Source: Bacillota bacterium (GTDB lineage: Bacteria; Bacillota; Clostridia; Lachnospirales; Lachnospiraceae). From it: DNA of 58,649 bases. Both the position numbers and the translations under genes were made by a program. A model generated the notes under the pieces. That model was not told where the DNA came from. It worked only from the letters and a program-made list of their open reading frames with translations, and ran no database searches. The DNA is taken from the NCBI GenBank assembly GCA_023409535.1, contig JAEYGZ010000014.1:1-58649 (forward strand), read 5' to 3'. Each line of letters opens with the position of its first letter. The stretch's first letter is position 1. Of this stretch, positions 35,023-44,663 are shown one piece after another.

Positions 35023-36822
35023 CTATACAGCCTTTTCCTTCTGCAGGAATTTATACTGGGACAGATACAATTCACTGTAGCTGCCCTTTAATTTCAGCAG
35101 TTCCTCGTGGGTTCCCATTTCTTTAATCTGCCCCCCGTCCACATATAGAATGCAGGTTGAATTCTTGATGGTTGACAAACGATGGGCAATAATGAAGGAG
35201 GTCCGGTTGGCCAACAGCTTTGTCAGACCTTCCTGCAATAATATCTCCGTCTCGGTATCGATGCTGGAAGTGGCTTCATCCAGAATCAGGATCTTGGGAT
35301 CTGCCAGCAAGGCTCTTGCAAAGCTGATTAATTGCCTCTGACCGACAGATAATCTGCTGCCCCGCTCATTGACTTCTGTCTTGTAGCCCTTCTCCAGTCC
35401 CATGATGAAATCGTGTGCACATACGGTTTTCGCCGCTTCAACTACCTGTTCGTCCGTAGCATCCATATTACCGTAACGGATATTATCCATAATCGTTCCG
35501 GAGAAGATAAAGCTGTCCTGAAGCATGACGCCCATCTGCTTACGCAGTGAACTGATCGTAACCTTGCTGATATCCACCCCGTCAATCGTAATCAACCCGG
35601 AGTCCAGGTTGTAAAAGCGGCTGATCAGGTTGATGATGGTAGTCTTGCCCGCACCCGTCGGACCAACAATGGCAAAGGAATCGCCGACCTTTGCTTTAAA
35701 GCTGACACCGTTTAGAATCGGTGTACCTTCTTCATAGCTAAAGACAACATCCTTAAATATAACCTCGCCCTGAATCACAGGCATCGGTACGGCACCTTCA
35801 CAGTCCTTAACAAGCACCGGCTCGTCTATTGTCTCATAGATTCTCTCCAGATAGGACACCGCATTTAAGATGGAGTTATAGAAGCTGGCCAGGGTATTGA
35901 CCGGGGCCCAGAACCTTCCCACATAACCGGTCATAGCGATTAACACACCGGCGGTAACTCCCTTCATGCCCTGATCCATCCAGGCAATGCCAAAGACGAA
36001 CATCGCAATATTTGTAATGGTGGAAATGTTCTGAATTGCAGGCCACAGCAGGAAATTCAGCTTTACGGCTTTCATCCAGGAGCTGCGGTATTCACCGCTT
36101 AAATTATTAAATATCTTGATGTTCTCCTGTTCTCTCGTAAAGCTCTGGGTTACACGAACACCGTTGATGCTCTCTGCAATGTAGGCATTTAAATTGGAGG
36201 ATTTATTGCTCAGCCTCTGCCATGCCACCCTTTGCTTCTTCTTAATCACAAAGATCAAAGCCATCAGAAACGGCAAACCAAGCAGACAGATGATTGCAAG
36301 TCTTACATTGACATACAGCATAAATCCAACAATGAATATTAAGCTGAAAAGATCTGTTATCGTATTCACAATACCGTTGGACAGCAGATCACTTAAGCTG
36401 TTTACATAGTTCACAACCCGGACCTGAATCTTACCGTGAGGCTTATCATCATAATAGGAAAAAGGTAATTCCTGCAAATGATTAAATATATCGCTTCGGA
36501 TCTGATGAATGATATTCTGCCCGATCCTTGAGGTTAAGGTTGTCTTAATACGGATAATCCAGGAGGTAATCACACTGATCACCAACAATGCCAGACTGAT
36601 CATGACGATACCGAAGATATTCTTATCAGGAATATAATCGTCCATGATAACCATCAGAATAATCGGTGTAAGCATACTCAGGCCGGAGGACAGGGTAAGC
36701 ATCAGGATTGTTAATATCATGTCCTTGCGATATGGCTTGATATAGCTTCCCAAACGTTTCAAATGGGAGAAATTAAACTCGGTCTGCAGGGTTTCATCAA
36801 TGTCATATTTATTTCTAGCCAA
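35023..36822 (-). CDS. ABC exporter half-transporter, partner B
   Basis: 599 residues: six membrane helices (about 1-320), then an ATPase domain. Walker A is GPTGAGKTT, Walker B ends ILDEATSS with the catalytic Glu intact, and the H-loop is IAHRLS. The signature is LSVGQ instead of LSGGQ. The start is a TTG with AGGGGG 8 nt upstream, overlapping the end of the partner gene by 8 bp, so the two are translationally coupled and probably form a heterodimeric multidrug or lipid exporter (BmrCD/LmrCD type). Substrate unknown. Confidence 0.9.
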   Translation of the reverse strand: MARNKYDIDETLQTEFNFSHLKRLGSYIKPYRKDMILTILMLTLSSGLSMLTPIILMVIMDDYIPDKNIFGIVMISLALLVISVITSWIIRIKTTLTSRIGQNIIHQIRSDIFNHLQELPFSYYDDKPHGKIQVRVVNYVNSLSDLLSNGIVNTITDLFSLIFIVGFMLYVNVRLAIICLLGLPFLMALIFVIKKKQRVAWQRLSNKSSNLNAYIAESINGVRVTQSFTREQENIKIFNNLSGEYRSSWMKAVKLNFLLWPAIQNISTITNIAMFVFGIAWMDQGMKGVTAGVLIAMTGYVGRFWAPVNTLASFYNSILNAVSYLERIYETIDEPVLVKDCEGAVPMPVIQGEVIFKDVVFSYEEGTPILNGVSFKAKVGDSFAIVGPTGAGKTTIINLISRFYNLDSGLITIDGVDISKVTISSLRKQMGVMLQDSFIFSGTIMDNIRYGNMDATDEQVVEAAKTVCAHDFIMGLEKGYKTEVNERGSRLSVGQRQLISFARALLADPKILILDEATSSIDTETEILLQEGLTKLLANRTSFIIAHRLSTIKNSTCILYVDGGQIKEMGTHEELLKLKGSYSELYLSQYKFLQKEKAV

Positions 36823-38605
36823 CTAAACTACCCCCTTCCTCCCAGTCATTATGCTGTATGAAGAAATCACCCTTACGCATCGCATCAAAGTCCCCATACT
36901 GGTGATGGAACACGGTGGAATAATAACCCTTCTTCTCAAGCAGCTCATCATGGGTACCGGACTCCAGAATTCTGCCTCCGTCAACTACCAGTATCTGATC
37001 CGCATCCTTGATCGAGGAGATACGATGGGCAATTATGAAAGCTGTCTGCCTGTTCTGCATGGAGGCCAATTCATTTTGTATCTGCGTCTCTGTCTCCATA
37101 TCAACGGCTGAGGTGGTATCGTCAAGAATGATAATGGACGGATTTTTAAGCAGCGCCCTGGCTAGGGATATTCTCTGCTTCTGACCGCCGGATAAGCCCA
37201 CACCGCGCTCGCCGACAATCGTATCATACCCCTCAGGCATCTGCAGTATGAAATCATGGGCATTGGCAATCTTGGCCGCCGCCACTACCTCTTCAAAGCT
37301 GCAGTTTGGTCTGGCGTAAGCGATGTTGCCTTCCACCGTATCTGAGAACAGGAATACGTCCTGCATTGCCATACCGATATTATCACGCAGGGAGTAAAGA
37401 TCCAGTTCCTTCAGATTAACACCGTCAATTTTAATCTCTCCGTCCGTTACATCATAGAACCGGCAAAGAAGATTCATCAGTGTTGATTTACCGGAGCCGG
37501 TAGCACCCACAATACCTACCGTCTGTCCCGGCTTAATATGGAAGCTAATATCCTTTAATACGACTTCACCGTTCACCTTATAGCTTACATGGGAGAATTC
37601 AATGCCGCCGTCAAAATGCTGTTTTACAATGGCATTCTCCGGTTGAACGATAGTCGGCTCCACAATAACAGTAGTATATATCTTTTCAACGGAGGTCACA
37701 AAACGCTGATAGTCATTGGCCAGCCATCCTGCCTGACGAAGCGGGTTATTCAGCATCCAGAGATATCCGCTGATCGTTACCATGTTACCCAGGGACATGC
37801 TGTCGTTGACCACCATGATACCGCCAACCAGATACAAGATAATCGTCAGTGCATTTGCAAGAAATTCGAAGATCGGAACATACTTCTTCCAGATATTCGC
37901 CGCTCCAAGCTCCGCATCCCGGTAGCCGTCATTCTCCTTATTGAACTTTTCAATCTCATAATCTTCCTTGGCAAACGCCTTTACAACACGGTTACCGCTG
38001 ACATTTTCCTGAACATTGGCATTTAAGCTGGAGAAATGCTGTCTGATGTTGAAGAACGCCGGCTTTACCACCTTCAGCTGTGCCGCTGTGGAGACCGCCG
38101 TAATCGGAAGCACCACAATCATACAGATAGCCATCCGCCAGTCTACAACAAAGATCATGACAAGGGCAATGAGGAACAATAATATATTTTCAAAGATGGA
38201 ATAGATCACATAAGCAACAAAATGTCTGATGGCATCCATATCACCGGTCTGTCTGGACATTAAATCACCGGTCCGGTTGTTGTTATAGAAGGTAAAATCC
38301 TGCGCCATAAACTTACGGAATACATAATCCCTGATGGAGTAAAGCATCCCTTGGGAAGAGGTTTCAAAGATCACCAGAAACCAATATCTTAATACTGCAC
38401 GTACCAAATTCGCAAAGAACATGATTATCATCATGAGCGGCAATATCTTACGGTTTCCTCCGTTAATAATATCGTCGACGATAATACCTGAGATGTGAGG
38501 GTTCACGATAGAGATGACCGACGAAACCGCAACTAAAAACAGTCCGAATATCAGTCTCCCCTGGTATTTCTTTAAGAATGAGTAAAACCACCGCATCGCT
38601 GTCAT
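36815..38605 (-). CDS. ABC exporter half-transporter, partner A (degenerate ATP site)
   Basis: 596 residues: six membrane helices, then an ATPase domain with Walker A GATGSGKST and a normal LSGGQKQR signature. Walker B reads IIILDDTTSAVD, so the catalytic Glu is replaced by Asp. Such a change is the mark of the non-hydrolysing subunit in heterodimeric exporters. The degenerate Walker B here and the LSVGQ of the partner would lie in the same composite site. GAGGAGG lies before the ATG. Confidence 0.9.
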   Translation of the reverse strand: MTAMRWFYSFLKKYQGRLIFGLFLVAVSSVISIVNPHISGIIVDDIINGGNRKILPLMMIIMFFANLVRAVLRYWFLVIFETSSQGMLYSIRDYVFRKFMAQDFTFYNNNRTGDLMSRQTGDMDAIRHFVAYVIYSIFENILLFLIALVMIFVVDWRMAICMIVVLPITAVSTAAQLKVVKPAFFNIRQHFSSLNANVQENVSGNRVVKAFAKEDYEIEKFNKENDGYRDAELGAANIWKKYVPIFEFLANALTIILYLVGGIMVVNDSMSLGNMVTISGYLWMLNNPLRQAGWLANDYQRFVTSVEKIYTTVIVEPTIVQPENAIVKQHFDGGIEFSHVSYKVNGEVVLKDISFHIKPGQTVGIVGATGSGKSTLMNLLCRFYDVTDGEIKIDGVNLKELDLYSLRDNIGMAMQDVFLFSDTVEGNIAYARPNCSFEEVVAAAKIANAHDFILQMPEGYDTIVGERGVGLSGGQKQRISLARALLKNPSIIILDDTTSAVDMETETQIQNELASMQNRQTAFIIAHRISSIKDADQILVVDGGRILESGTHDELLEKKGYYSTVFHHQYGDFDAMRKGDFFIQHNDWEEGGSLVG

Positions 38606-38791
38606 GTCTATTCCTCCTCATTGGTTTACTATGGTTTCATAAAGACTATATCATTATAGCCTCTTTCGCTGTAAAAAGAATGGAGATTTTTATGTTTATC
38701 ATGTAATTTATTGTATCATGTATTTGAGCACTTCATTATTTAATAACATATTTCTATGGATTATACAATAGTTAATGTGTTACAATGCGTA

Positions 38792-38824
38792 AAAAAATCG
38801 ATGAAGATAACTCATCGATTTTTT
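38792..38824. terminator. Bidirectional terminator between the exporter and the PUL
   Basis: AAAAAATCGATGA (38792-38804) pairs perfectly with 38812-38824, giving T6 on either strand. It lies 34 nt after the stop of the last utilisation-locus gene and ends that minus-strand operon. Confidence 0.9.
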
Positions 38825-38857
38825 ATATATTTATGTATGGCAATCATTGGGGAACGC

Positions 38858-40654
38858 TTAGTTTGCAGGATTGACCTCCAGCTTTATCCAGAACTGTGTT
38901 CTTGCCGTAAGATCAATATAAAAGGGGACCGCTTCAAAGCCGCTGACAGGGTTGAATACCCGGGCAATTTCTTTCCCTGCCGGCTTCTCCCTGTCAAGGG
39001 GCAGCTTCTTGTCGAAGCCGCCTTTGATATTCAGCGGGCATCCTGCCTCAAGAATAAGAGTTCCTTTCATTGTCTCAATGCGATAGCTGTTACCCTGACC
39101 AGGTTCCACGGTGTTACCGCTTGGTGAAATGACCGGAAGACAGAAGCTGGCATGCTCCGCATCGGTGCTGCCCTTTATTACAACTTCCGAATCAGAGATT
39201 TCATAGCACAGATCAAAATGCGCATCACCCTGCTGCCTGCCGTCTGCCAGCCTGCCTTTTGTGCGGAAGATAATCTTATCCCCTTCCTGATATTCCACAT
39301 GGGCGGTCTTGTCATTTATATTGCGGTAATATTTCTCCTCATGGCATACCTCGATCCGGGGCGTCAGGCAGATGTCCCTGGTATACTGAGGAAGCTGCAT
39401 ATTATTTGATTCTACCAGATAATATTTGCCCATGGTACCTGCCAATACCGGTCCGCAGGCTTTGCTCCATAACATAGTTATGGCGCCGCCTGTGGCATGG
39501 CCCTCCTCGCTGTATTCAAAATCATAATCGGATACGGTCATTCTCCAATCGCCCTTGGCAGCCAGACTGACATGCACGGAAGGAAAATGCTTTACCCCTT
39601 GTGCCGTTTCTCTGGGCAAGGCAGTCCCTGGCCCAGGCTCGATCCCATGTTCCAGCATAATTGCAATTGCTTTTGCATGACAGAAGGTATGATGCACGCA
39701 GGGCGGTTCCTGGGCACTGTGATACATAAGACCGCCATGCAGCAAGCTGTCATGGGTACACTGTTTCAGTAATAAGGTATTTCGATAAACCGCCTCGGCA
39801 AACAGCGGATTCTTATCGGCAAGCAGGCCATACCCTGCCTGACAGCCATCCGAAGTCCGGCTGCCCCAGTAGCTCCATTTATTATTTCTCGTACCCCAGC
39901 TGTTATCCCAGCCGCCATCCGGAAGCATGAATTCCAGGTGTGTCTCCATGGATTTTGTTACGATATCGAGAACCTCCTGATCCTCCATATACAGGGCATA
40001 GGTTACCAGACCCGGCAGGGATTCCTCCACGTTATAGCCTAAATCCACTGGTCTGCAGCCCTTTTTTGTAATTCCGTCCTGCGGCTTTCCTTCCCCGAAG
40101 AGCAGTCCGTCCTCCGTAAAGTGCCGCAGCGCTTCGCCGGCAAGCTGTTTTGCCTTTCGGGCGTATTTTTCCTGGTGCAGCAGCTTATAGGCGATTGCCA
40201 TCGCTGCTGCGCAGGTGATCGGATAATTAATATTGCCGCCGATCTTCTCGATATTATCATGCAGATACTCTGCAGATATTTGAAATCTCCTGGTCCATAG
40301 CGCCTTTGTTTTTGTATCCAGTAAATCACTATGGTACTTAAGCGCTTCCCCAAGCTGGATGGCGGCAAATACGGTGATCCCCTTCCAGTCGCTGTTGGTA
40401 TCGTTGTTATAGCTGCCATCCGGGCAGATCATGTTCTCCGTCCAGTGAAATAACAGCTTTGCAGCTTCTACATACTTACTGTCGCCCGTTCTGGATGCCA
40501 CATACATCAAAGGATAGATTGCATCGCCGCAGCGGCCGTGAATTCTTGCACAGGAAGGGCACAGGATACCTCCGTATATTTCCTTTCTCCTGATGTCCTT
40601 TACCTGCAGCTCAAGTAAAGCGTCACACCATTCCTTTAATAATTCAAAGTACAT
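38858..40654 (-). CDS. Unrecognised toroid-plus-sandwich enzyme of the uronate locus
   Basis: About 598 residues with no signal peptide. The first 330 or so residues alternate helices with conserved aromatic and Gly-rich turns (CARIHGRCGDAIYPLMY, LPDGGWDNSWGTRNNKWSYW, HHTFCHAKAIAIML), the look of an (alpha/alpha) toroid. The last 250 residues are beta-rich. This layout is shared by heparinase II/III-like and other polysaccharide lyases and by some glycoside hydrolases, but I cannot assign a family. It closes an operon with GH88 and DUF2264 genes, so action on an imported uronate-containing oligosaccharide is likely. AAGGAG lies 8 nt before the ATG at 40652-40654. Confidence 0.7.
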   Translation of the reverse strand: MYFELLKEWCDALLELQVKDIRRKEIYGGILCPSCARIHGRCGDAIYPLMYVASRTGDSKYVEAAKLLFHWTENMICPDGSYNNDTNSDWKGITVFAAIQLGEALKYHSDLLDTKTKALWTRRFQISAEYLHDNIEKIGGNINYPITCAAAMAIAYKLLHQEKYARKAKQLAGEALRHFTEDGLLFGEGKPQDGITKKGCRPVDLGYNVEESLPGLVTYALYMEDQEVLDIVTKSMETHLEFMLPDGGWDNSWGTRNNKWSYWGSRTSDGCQAGYGLLADKNPLFAEAVYRNTLLLKQCTHDSLLHGGLMYHSAQEPPCVHHTFCHAKAIAIMLEHGIEPGPGTALPRETAQGVKHFPSVHVSLAAKGDWRMTVSDYDFEYSEEGHATGGAITMLWSKACGPVLAGTMGKYYLVESNNMQLPQYTRDICLTPRIEVCHEEKYYRNINDKTAHVEYQEGDKIIFRTKGRLADGRQQGDAHFDLCYEISDSEVVIKGSTDAEHASFCLPVISPSGNTVEPGQGNSYRIETMKGTLILEAGCPLNIKGGFDKKLPLDREKPAGKEIARVFNPVSGFEAVPFYIDLTARTQFWIKLEVNPAN

Positions 40655-40721
40655 GTCTCTCACTCCTTATGCTTATATCCATGGCTCCATTTTATCAAGG
40701 AGTCAAAAGGACTCACCATTA

Positions 40722-42614
40722 TTACAAATTAACGATTACTTCCTTCCCATGGCAGGTAACCTTAATCCCGTCCTTTTCCCATACAACCGCAGGTTTTTCT
40801 TTCAGGAACCCGGCATCAATCTCCGTACCCCCTGCAATAAACATAGTAACAATAGTATGTTTACCGGGATTTAGCCTCTTCTTTAAGGTAGGAACCATCG
40901 CCAGATTGGTGTACAGGTTTGTATTAGGGAAGGTCCTGACCATCTCCAGCTCACCGCCGCAGTCACTTGCAATACCGCTGGTGCCCCAGGGAAGCACTGC
41001 AAATAACCCCTTCTCCTCCCGGATAAGATCCCTGTCACCACTCTTGATATACTCCCGCTCCGGTACCGTTAAAAGGTCGCTTTGTGTACGGATTGCAAAG
41101 CCGCCATCGGCAATATCAATTGCTGTCTCAGTTTCAATTTGATGAATTCTGACATGCCAGGGTGCCATAGGTACAATGAAACTATCCACATGCACCTGGG
41201 AGGAGATGCTGTATTTCATACGAAGATAATTCTCCGCAACGTCATACAAGGATACACCGTATCTCATCCGGTAGAAATTCTCTCCTGCCGGCGAGACAGC
41301 CAGTGTATTATCGAAAGCACCGTCTTCCAGATCGGTTCCTCTGTTCACGCTGAAACCAAAGCGGTTGGAATATACGAATTTCTCGTATTTTGCCGGGGTG
41401 TTGCCATGATTTGCACAGTGCTGGCCGGTAACAAAAGCCATCATATGATTGGTCTTGTTATCGTGGGTGATAAGCATATGGGGATGCTTAAGCATTTTTA
41501 CCGGCTCATAATCATAATTTGTCTCTTCGGCCTGCCAGAAGGGATGCTCCTTCGGTAACGCAAGAATTAAAAATGCTTTGAAGGCCCAGTAAGGAGAACC
41601 AGGCGAATTATACCTTTCACTCATAGTCAGATTCGGGTATTCATAACCGATGGAAAGGATACCGGCCGGGTCAAAGATCGGCTTGGAGAACCAATGACGC
41701 AGATTCTTTAAAAAGACTCCCTTGATGACACCCCAGGGAAGCCCCTCCGTATTGCTAAAAGCAAGAGCGGCAAAGTAAGCCGCATGGGCAAACCGGTAAG
41801 TCAGGCTTCGGCCGTAAGGAAGCTCCGATCCGTCGTTGGCAAACCAGTAGATAAAGTCTTTGGTAAACTGCGCACTTCTCTCTTTGAATACAGCGGCTCT
41901 TTCCTTATCTTCCTCCTCCATCACCTCAGCATAAATCAAGCTGTAGAAATGCATGGCAAAAGGAATATAGTAATCTACCTGTCCGGCATTTCCGTCATAA
42001 TACCAACCATCTCCGGTATAGCAGCCTTCGATCACCTTAAGATCTGCCTCCATGTTCTCTTTGTTCCAGTCAAGACCCAGCTTGCAGAAGGTCATGTTTA
42101 CCAGAATCCTGAAAAAACGCCAGTTATTGGGATGAACCTTGCGGTCGTTGATCTGATCCAGCCACCGATAGAGGTTCGTTCTTACGGTATCACTGAAGGA
42201 ATTCCATAATCTATCCTGATTAAGAACAATGGCTGTAACAAGGGCTGCCATCTCCACCATCATCTGATCATAATCCTGCAGCTCTCCCCAATATTCCTCA
42301 TGAGCAGGGTCGGTGCCGTGGATAAGTCCGTCCTTATATATCTGGTAATATTCCTCGATCTCTTGCTGCATTGAAGCCGGAAGGTCTTTGGTATTCTGTG
42401 AGAGCAGAGGGCCTATTCCCCATAATACTCTGCCATAGCCCTCCATTCTCGCCGTCTTATCTCCATAATGGGCACCGGTATCTCCAAGGTATAAAAATGC
42501 GTGCCCGTTACTGAATTTATCCTTTAAGGGCCGGCACATGGCCAGCAGCGCGCCTGCCACGTCCTCCCTGGTTCTGATGGGATTACTTTTTAATTCTTCA
42601 AATACTTCTTTCAT
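40722..42614 (-). CDS. DUF2264 domain protein
   Basis: 630 residues, cytoplasmic. The N-terminus matches DUF2264: NPIRTREDVAGALLAMCRP, HAFLYLGDTGAHYGDKTARMEGYGRVLWG and NWRFFRILVNMTF. The domain of about 370 helical residues is followed by a beta-rich C-terminal part of about 250 residues (PAGENFYRMRYGVSLYD, VPMAPWHVRIHQIE), typical of toroid-plus-sandwich carbohydrate enzymes. DUF2264 genes recur in polysaccharide-utilisation loci; the reaction is not known to me. AGGAG lies before the ATG. It is flanked closely by GH88 and the unrecognised enzyme. Confidence 0.85.
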   Translation of the reverse strand: MKEVFEELKSNPIRTREDVAGALLAMCRPLKDKFSNGHAFLYLGDTGAHYGDKTARMEGYGRVLWGIGPLLSQNTKDLPASMQQEIEEYYQIYKDGLIHGTDPAHEEYWGELQDYDQMMVEMAALVTAIVLNQDRLWNSFSDTVRTNLYRWLDQINDRKVHPNNWRFFRILVNMTFCKLGLDWNKENMEADLKVIEGCYTGDGWYYDGNAGQVDYYIPFAMHFYSLIYAEVMEEEDKERAAVFKERSAQFTKDFIYWFANDGSELPYGRSLTYRFAHAAYFAALAFSNTEGLPWGVIKGVFLKNLRHWFSKPIFDPAGILSIGYEYPNLTMSERYNSPGSPYWAFKAFLILALPKEHPFWQAEETNYDYEPVKMLKHPHMLITHDNKTNHMMAFVTGQHCANHGNTPAKYEKFVYSNRFGFSVNRGTDLEDGAFDNTLAVSPAGENFYRMRYGVSLYDVAENYLRMKYSISSQVHVDSFIVPMAPWHVRIHQIETETAIDIADGGFAIRTQSDLLTVPEREYIKSGDRDLIREEKGLFAVLPWGTSGIASDCGGELEMVRTFPNTNLYTNLAMVPTLKKRLNPGKHTIVTMFIAGGTEIDAGFLKEKPAVVWEKDGIKVTCHGKEVIVNL

Positions 42615-42639
42615 TTGTGGCTCCTATCTATCTCTAACT

Positions 42640-43746
42640 CTACCAAAAAGTTTTCGTGTCGCTCAGCAGTCTTACGATGGCTTCAAAATAGAAATAGTCA
42701 CCCCAGATGACACATTCTCTTGCTCCGGCGTTACGGTGATATACACCTTCAGTCAAAAATCCGTTGGACTCCTCGTTATCCTTTGTACTGTAATTCTCAT
42801 ACAGGGATTTCATAACACGGTCGACCACCGCAAGATAAGCTTCCTTTTCCCCGGCAGTGACATACCGGCTGATCTCCAGTAAGCCGCAGCAGAAAATTGC
42901 TGCTGCCGAGGTATCCCTGATGTCGGGATTCTCATCCGTAAAGCTGAAATCCCAGTAAGGAACAGAATCCTTGGGAAGATGATCAATAAATACCCTGGCA
43001 GTTTCCTGCGCTACCTTCAAGAATTCCTTTTCTTTGGTATAGCGGTAGGACAAGGCAAAGCCGTATACTGCCCAGGCCTGGCCTCTTGCCCAAGTGGATT
43101 CATCCGCATACCCCTGATGGGTCTTTCCAACCACAGCTTCTCCTGTCTCGGGTCTCATGAGATAGGTATGATAGGAGGAATAATCCTCTCTGATCAGATA
43201 TTTTGCTGCTGTCCGCGCATGATTAACCGCGATCTCATAATTCTTATCCGACCCGCTCCAATACAGCAGCGGCAGATTAAGCATGGTATCAATAATAATC
43301 TTTACATCCGGATAGGAAATACCCATCTCGCCCCAGGCCTGAATATAATGTCCTTTTTCATTATAGCGCTCGGCAAGCACATCTGCTGCCAGGGCAGCCA
43401 GCTCGCGTGCGTGTTCCTTTCCTGTCAGCTTATAATCTGCCACACAGGTCAAGGTATATAAAAATCCAAGGTCATGACTGATATGCTTCCTATTTACAAT
43501 TCTGTCTTCAAAGCTTTTAAGATAGCTCTCTGAATGTGCCAGGTATTTCTTATCTCCTGTAATCTCATAGGCAAGATAGCAGATACCGGGGAAAAAGGAT
43601 GCGGTCCAAAGCGTATTCTCTTCTCCGGAGTATACATTACCTTTACTTACATGGGGATACTTATCCGCAAATTCATCAATTCCAAGCGCTACCTTTGTTA
43701 ACACGTGCTGTAATGCTTTTTCATAATGCTCTCTGTTCAAATTCAT
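42640..43746 (-). CDS. GH88 unsaturated glucuronyl hydrolase
   Basis: 368 residues, cytoplasmic (no signal). It matches the GH88/GH105 (alpha/alpha)6 barrel: GNVYSGEENTLWTASFFPG, ISHDLGFLYTLT and VKIIIDTMLNLPLLYW supply the two catalytic aspartates; YADESTWARGQAWAVYGFAL is a hallmark of GH88. Such enzymes remove the 4,5-unsaturated uronic acid from oligosaccharides made by polysaccharide lyases. Here it implies that the imported substrate derives from a lyase product. GGAGG lies 8 nt before the ATG; the gene follows the permease genes directly. Confidence 0.92.
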   Translation of the reverse strand: MNLNREHYEKALQHVLTKVALGIDEFADKYPHVSKGNVYSGEENTLWTASFFPGICYLAYEITGDKKYLAHSESYLKSFEDRIVNRKHISHDLGFLYTLTCVADYKLTGKEHARELAALAADVLAERYNEKGHYIQAWGEMGISYPDVKIIIDTMLNLPLLYWSGSDKNYEIAVNHARTAAKYLIREDYSSYHTYLMRPETGEAVVGKTHQGYADESTWARGQAWAVYGFALSYRYTKEKEFLKVAQETARVFIDHLPKDSVPYWDFSFTDENPDIRDTSAAAIFCCGLLEISRYVTAGEKEAYLAVVDRVMKSLYENYSTKDNEESNGFLTEGVYHRNAGARECVIWGDYFYFEAIVRLLSDTKTFW

Positions 43747-43769
43747 AATAAAACCTCCAATGTTAATCT

Positions 43770-44651
43770 TTAGCCCTTAACTGCGCCAATCATTGCACCC
43801 TTAGCGAAGTACTTCTGCAGGAAAGGATATACACACAGAATTGGTACGGTTGCTACGATAATCGTTGCATATTTGATTGTCATACCCACTGATTCCTGAT
43901 CTGCCGCACCTACACCGGCAGTCATCGAGCCAACATCATTCTGCATCAGAATTTCTCTTAAGATGACCTGTAAAGGATACATCTCCCTCTGTCGAAGGAT
44001 GGTGGAAGCCCAGAACCAGCCATTCCAGATGCTTACGCCATAATACAATATCATTACGGCGACAATGGCTTTGGATAACGGTAAGATAACGGAAAACAAA
44101 ATCTTCATATGACCTGCTCCGTCGATCTCCGCCGCCTCTACCAGGCTTTGGGGGATGCTCTCAAAGGAAGTCCTCATAATAATCAGATTATAGGTACTTA
44201 CCATGAAGGGTATGATCAGACCCCATAAACTGCCTGTCAGGTGCAGATCCTTTAAAGTCAGATAAAACGGGATCATACCGCCGGAAAAGAACATGGTAAA
44301 TAAAATCATCAGCATGATCGGCTTTTTGAACATAACATTCTGGCGGGATAAAAAGTACGCACCTATGGAGGTCATAATAATATCCAGGAACACGCCGACA
44401 AGTAAAATAAACAGTGTATTTCCATATCCTCTTAAGATCATTGGATTGGCAAATACTTTTTTGTATGCCTCCAGACTGAAGCCCAGCGGTTTATACAAGA
44501 TACCGGTATGCTGAGTCAGCAGGCTGCTGTCGCTGACAGAAGCCGCCGCTACATATAAAATAGGATATAAGCATACAAGCATGATGCAAGTTAAGAAAAT
44601 ATAATTAAATATTGAAAATATGATTTCACCTTTTGATCTTTTAATCTTCAT
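43770..44651 (-). CDS. Carbohydrate ABC permease, YtcP/LplC type
   Basis: About 293 residues with six membrane helices. The permease EAA loop is ESIPQSLVEAAEIDGAGHMKILFSVILPLSK. It belongs to the CUT1 oligosaccharide importers of the LplC/YtcP group; the N-terminal YNYIFLTCIMLVCLYPILYV-like segment and the MIGAVKG C-terminus are typical. AAGGGGTG lies 6 nt before the ATG at 44649-44651. It starts 12 nt after the other permease gene. Confidence 0.92.
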   Translation of the reverse strand: MKIKRSKGEIIFSIFNYIFLTCIMLVCLYPILYVAAASVSDSSLLTQHTGILYKPLGFSLEAYKKVFANPMILRGYGNTLFILLVGVFLDIIMTSIGAYFLSRQNVMFKKPIMLMILFTMFFSGGMIPFYLTLKDLHLTGSLWGLIIPFMVSTYNLIIMRTSFESIPQSLVEAAEIDGAGHMKILFSVILPLSKAIVAVMILYYGVSIWNGWFWASTILRQREMYPLQVILREILMQNDVGSMTAGVGAADQESVGMTIKYATIIVATVPILCVYPFLQKYFAKGAMIGAVKG

Positions 44652-44663
44652 GCCTATCACCCC

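Noticed and set aside
34917..35075. N-terminal extension of MutY by 53 codons
   Set aside because: The added residues have no family similarity, overlap a hairpin and the exporter gene, and a strong ribosome site precedes the inner ATG.
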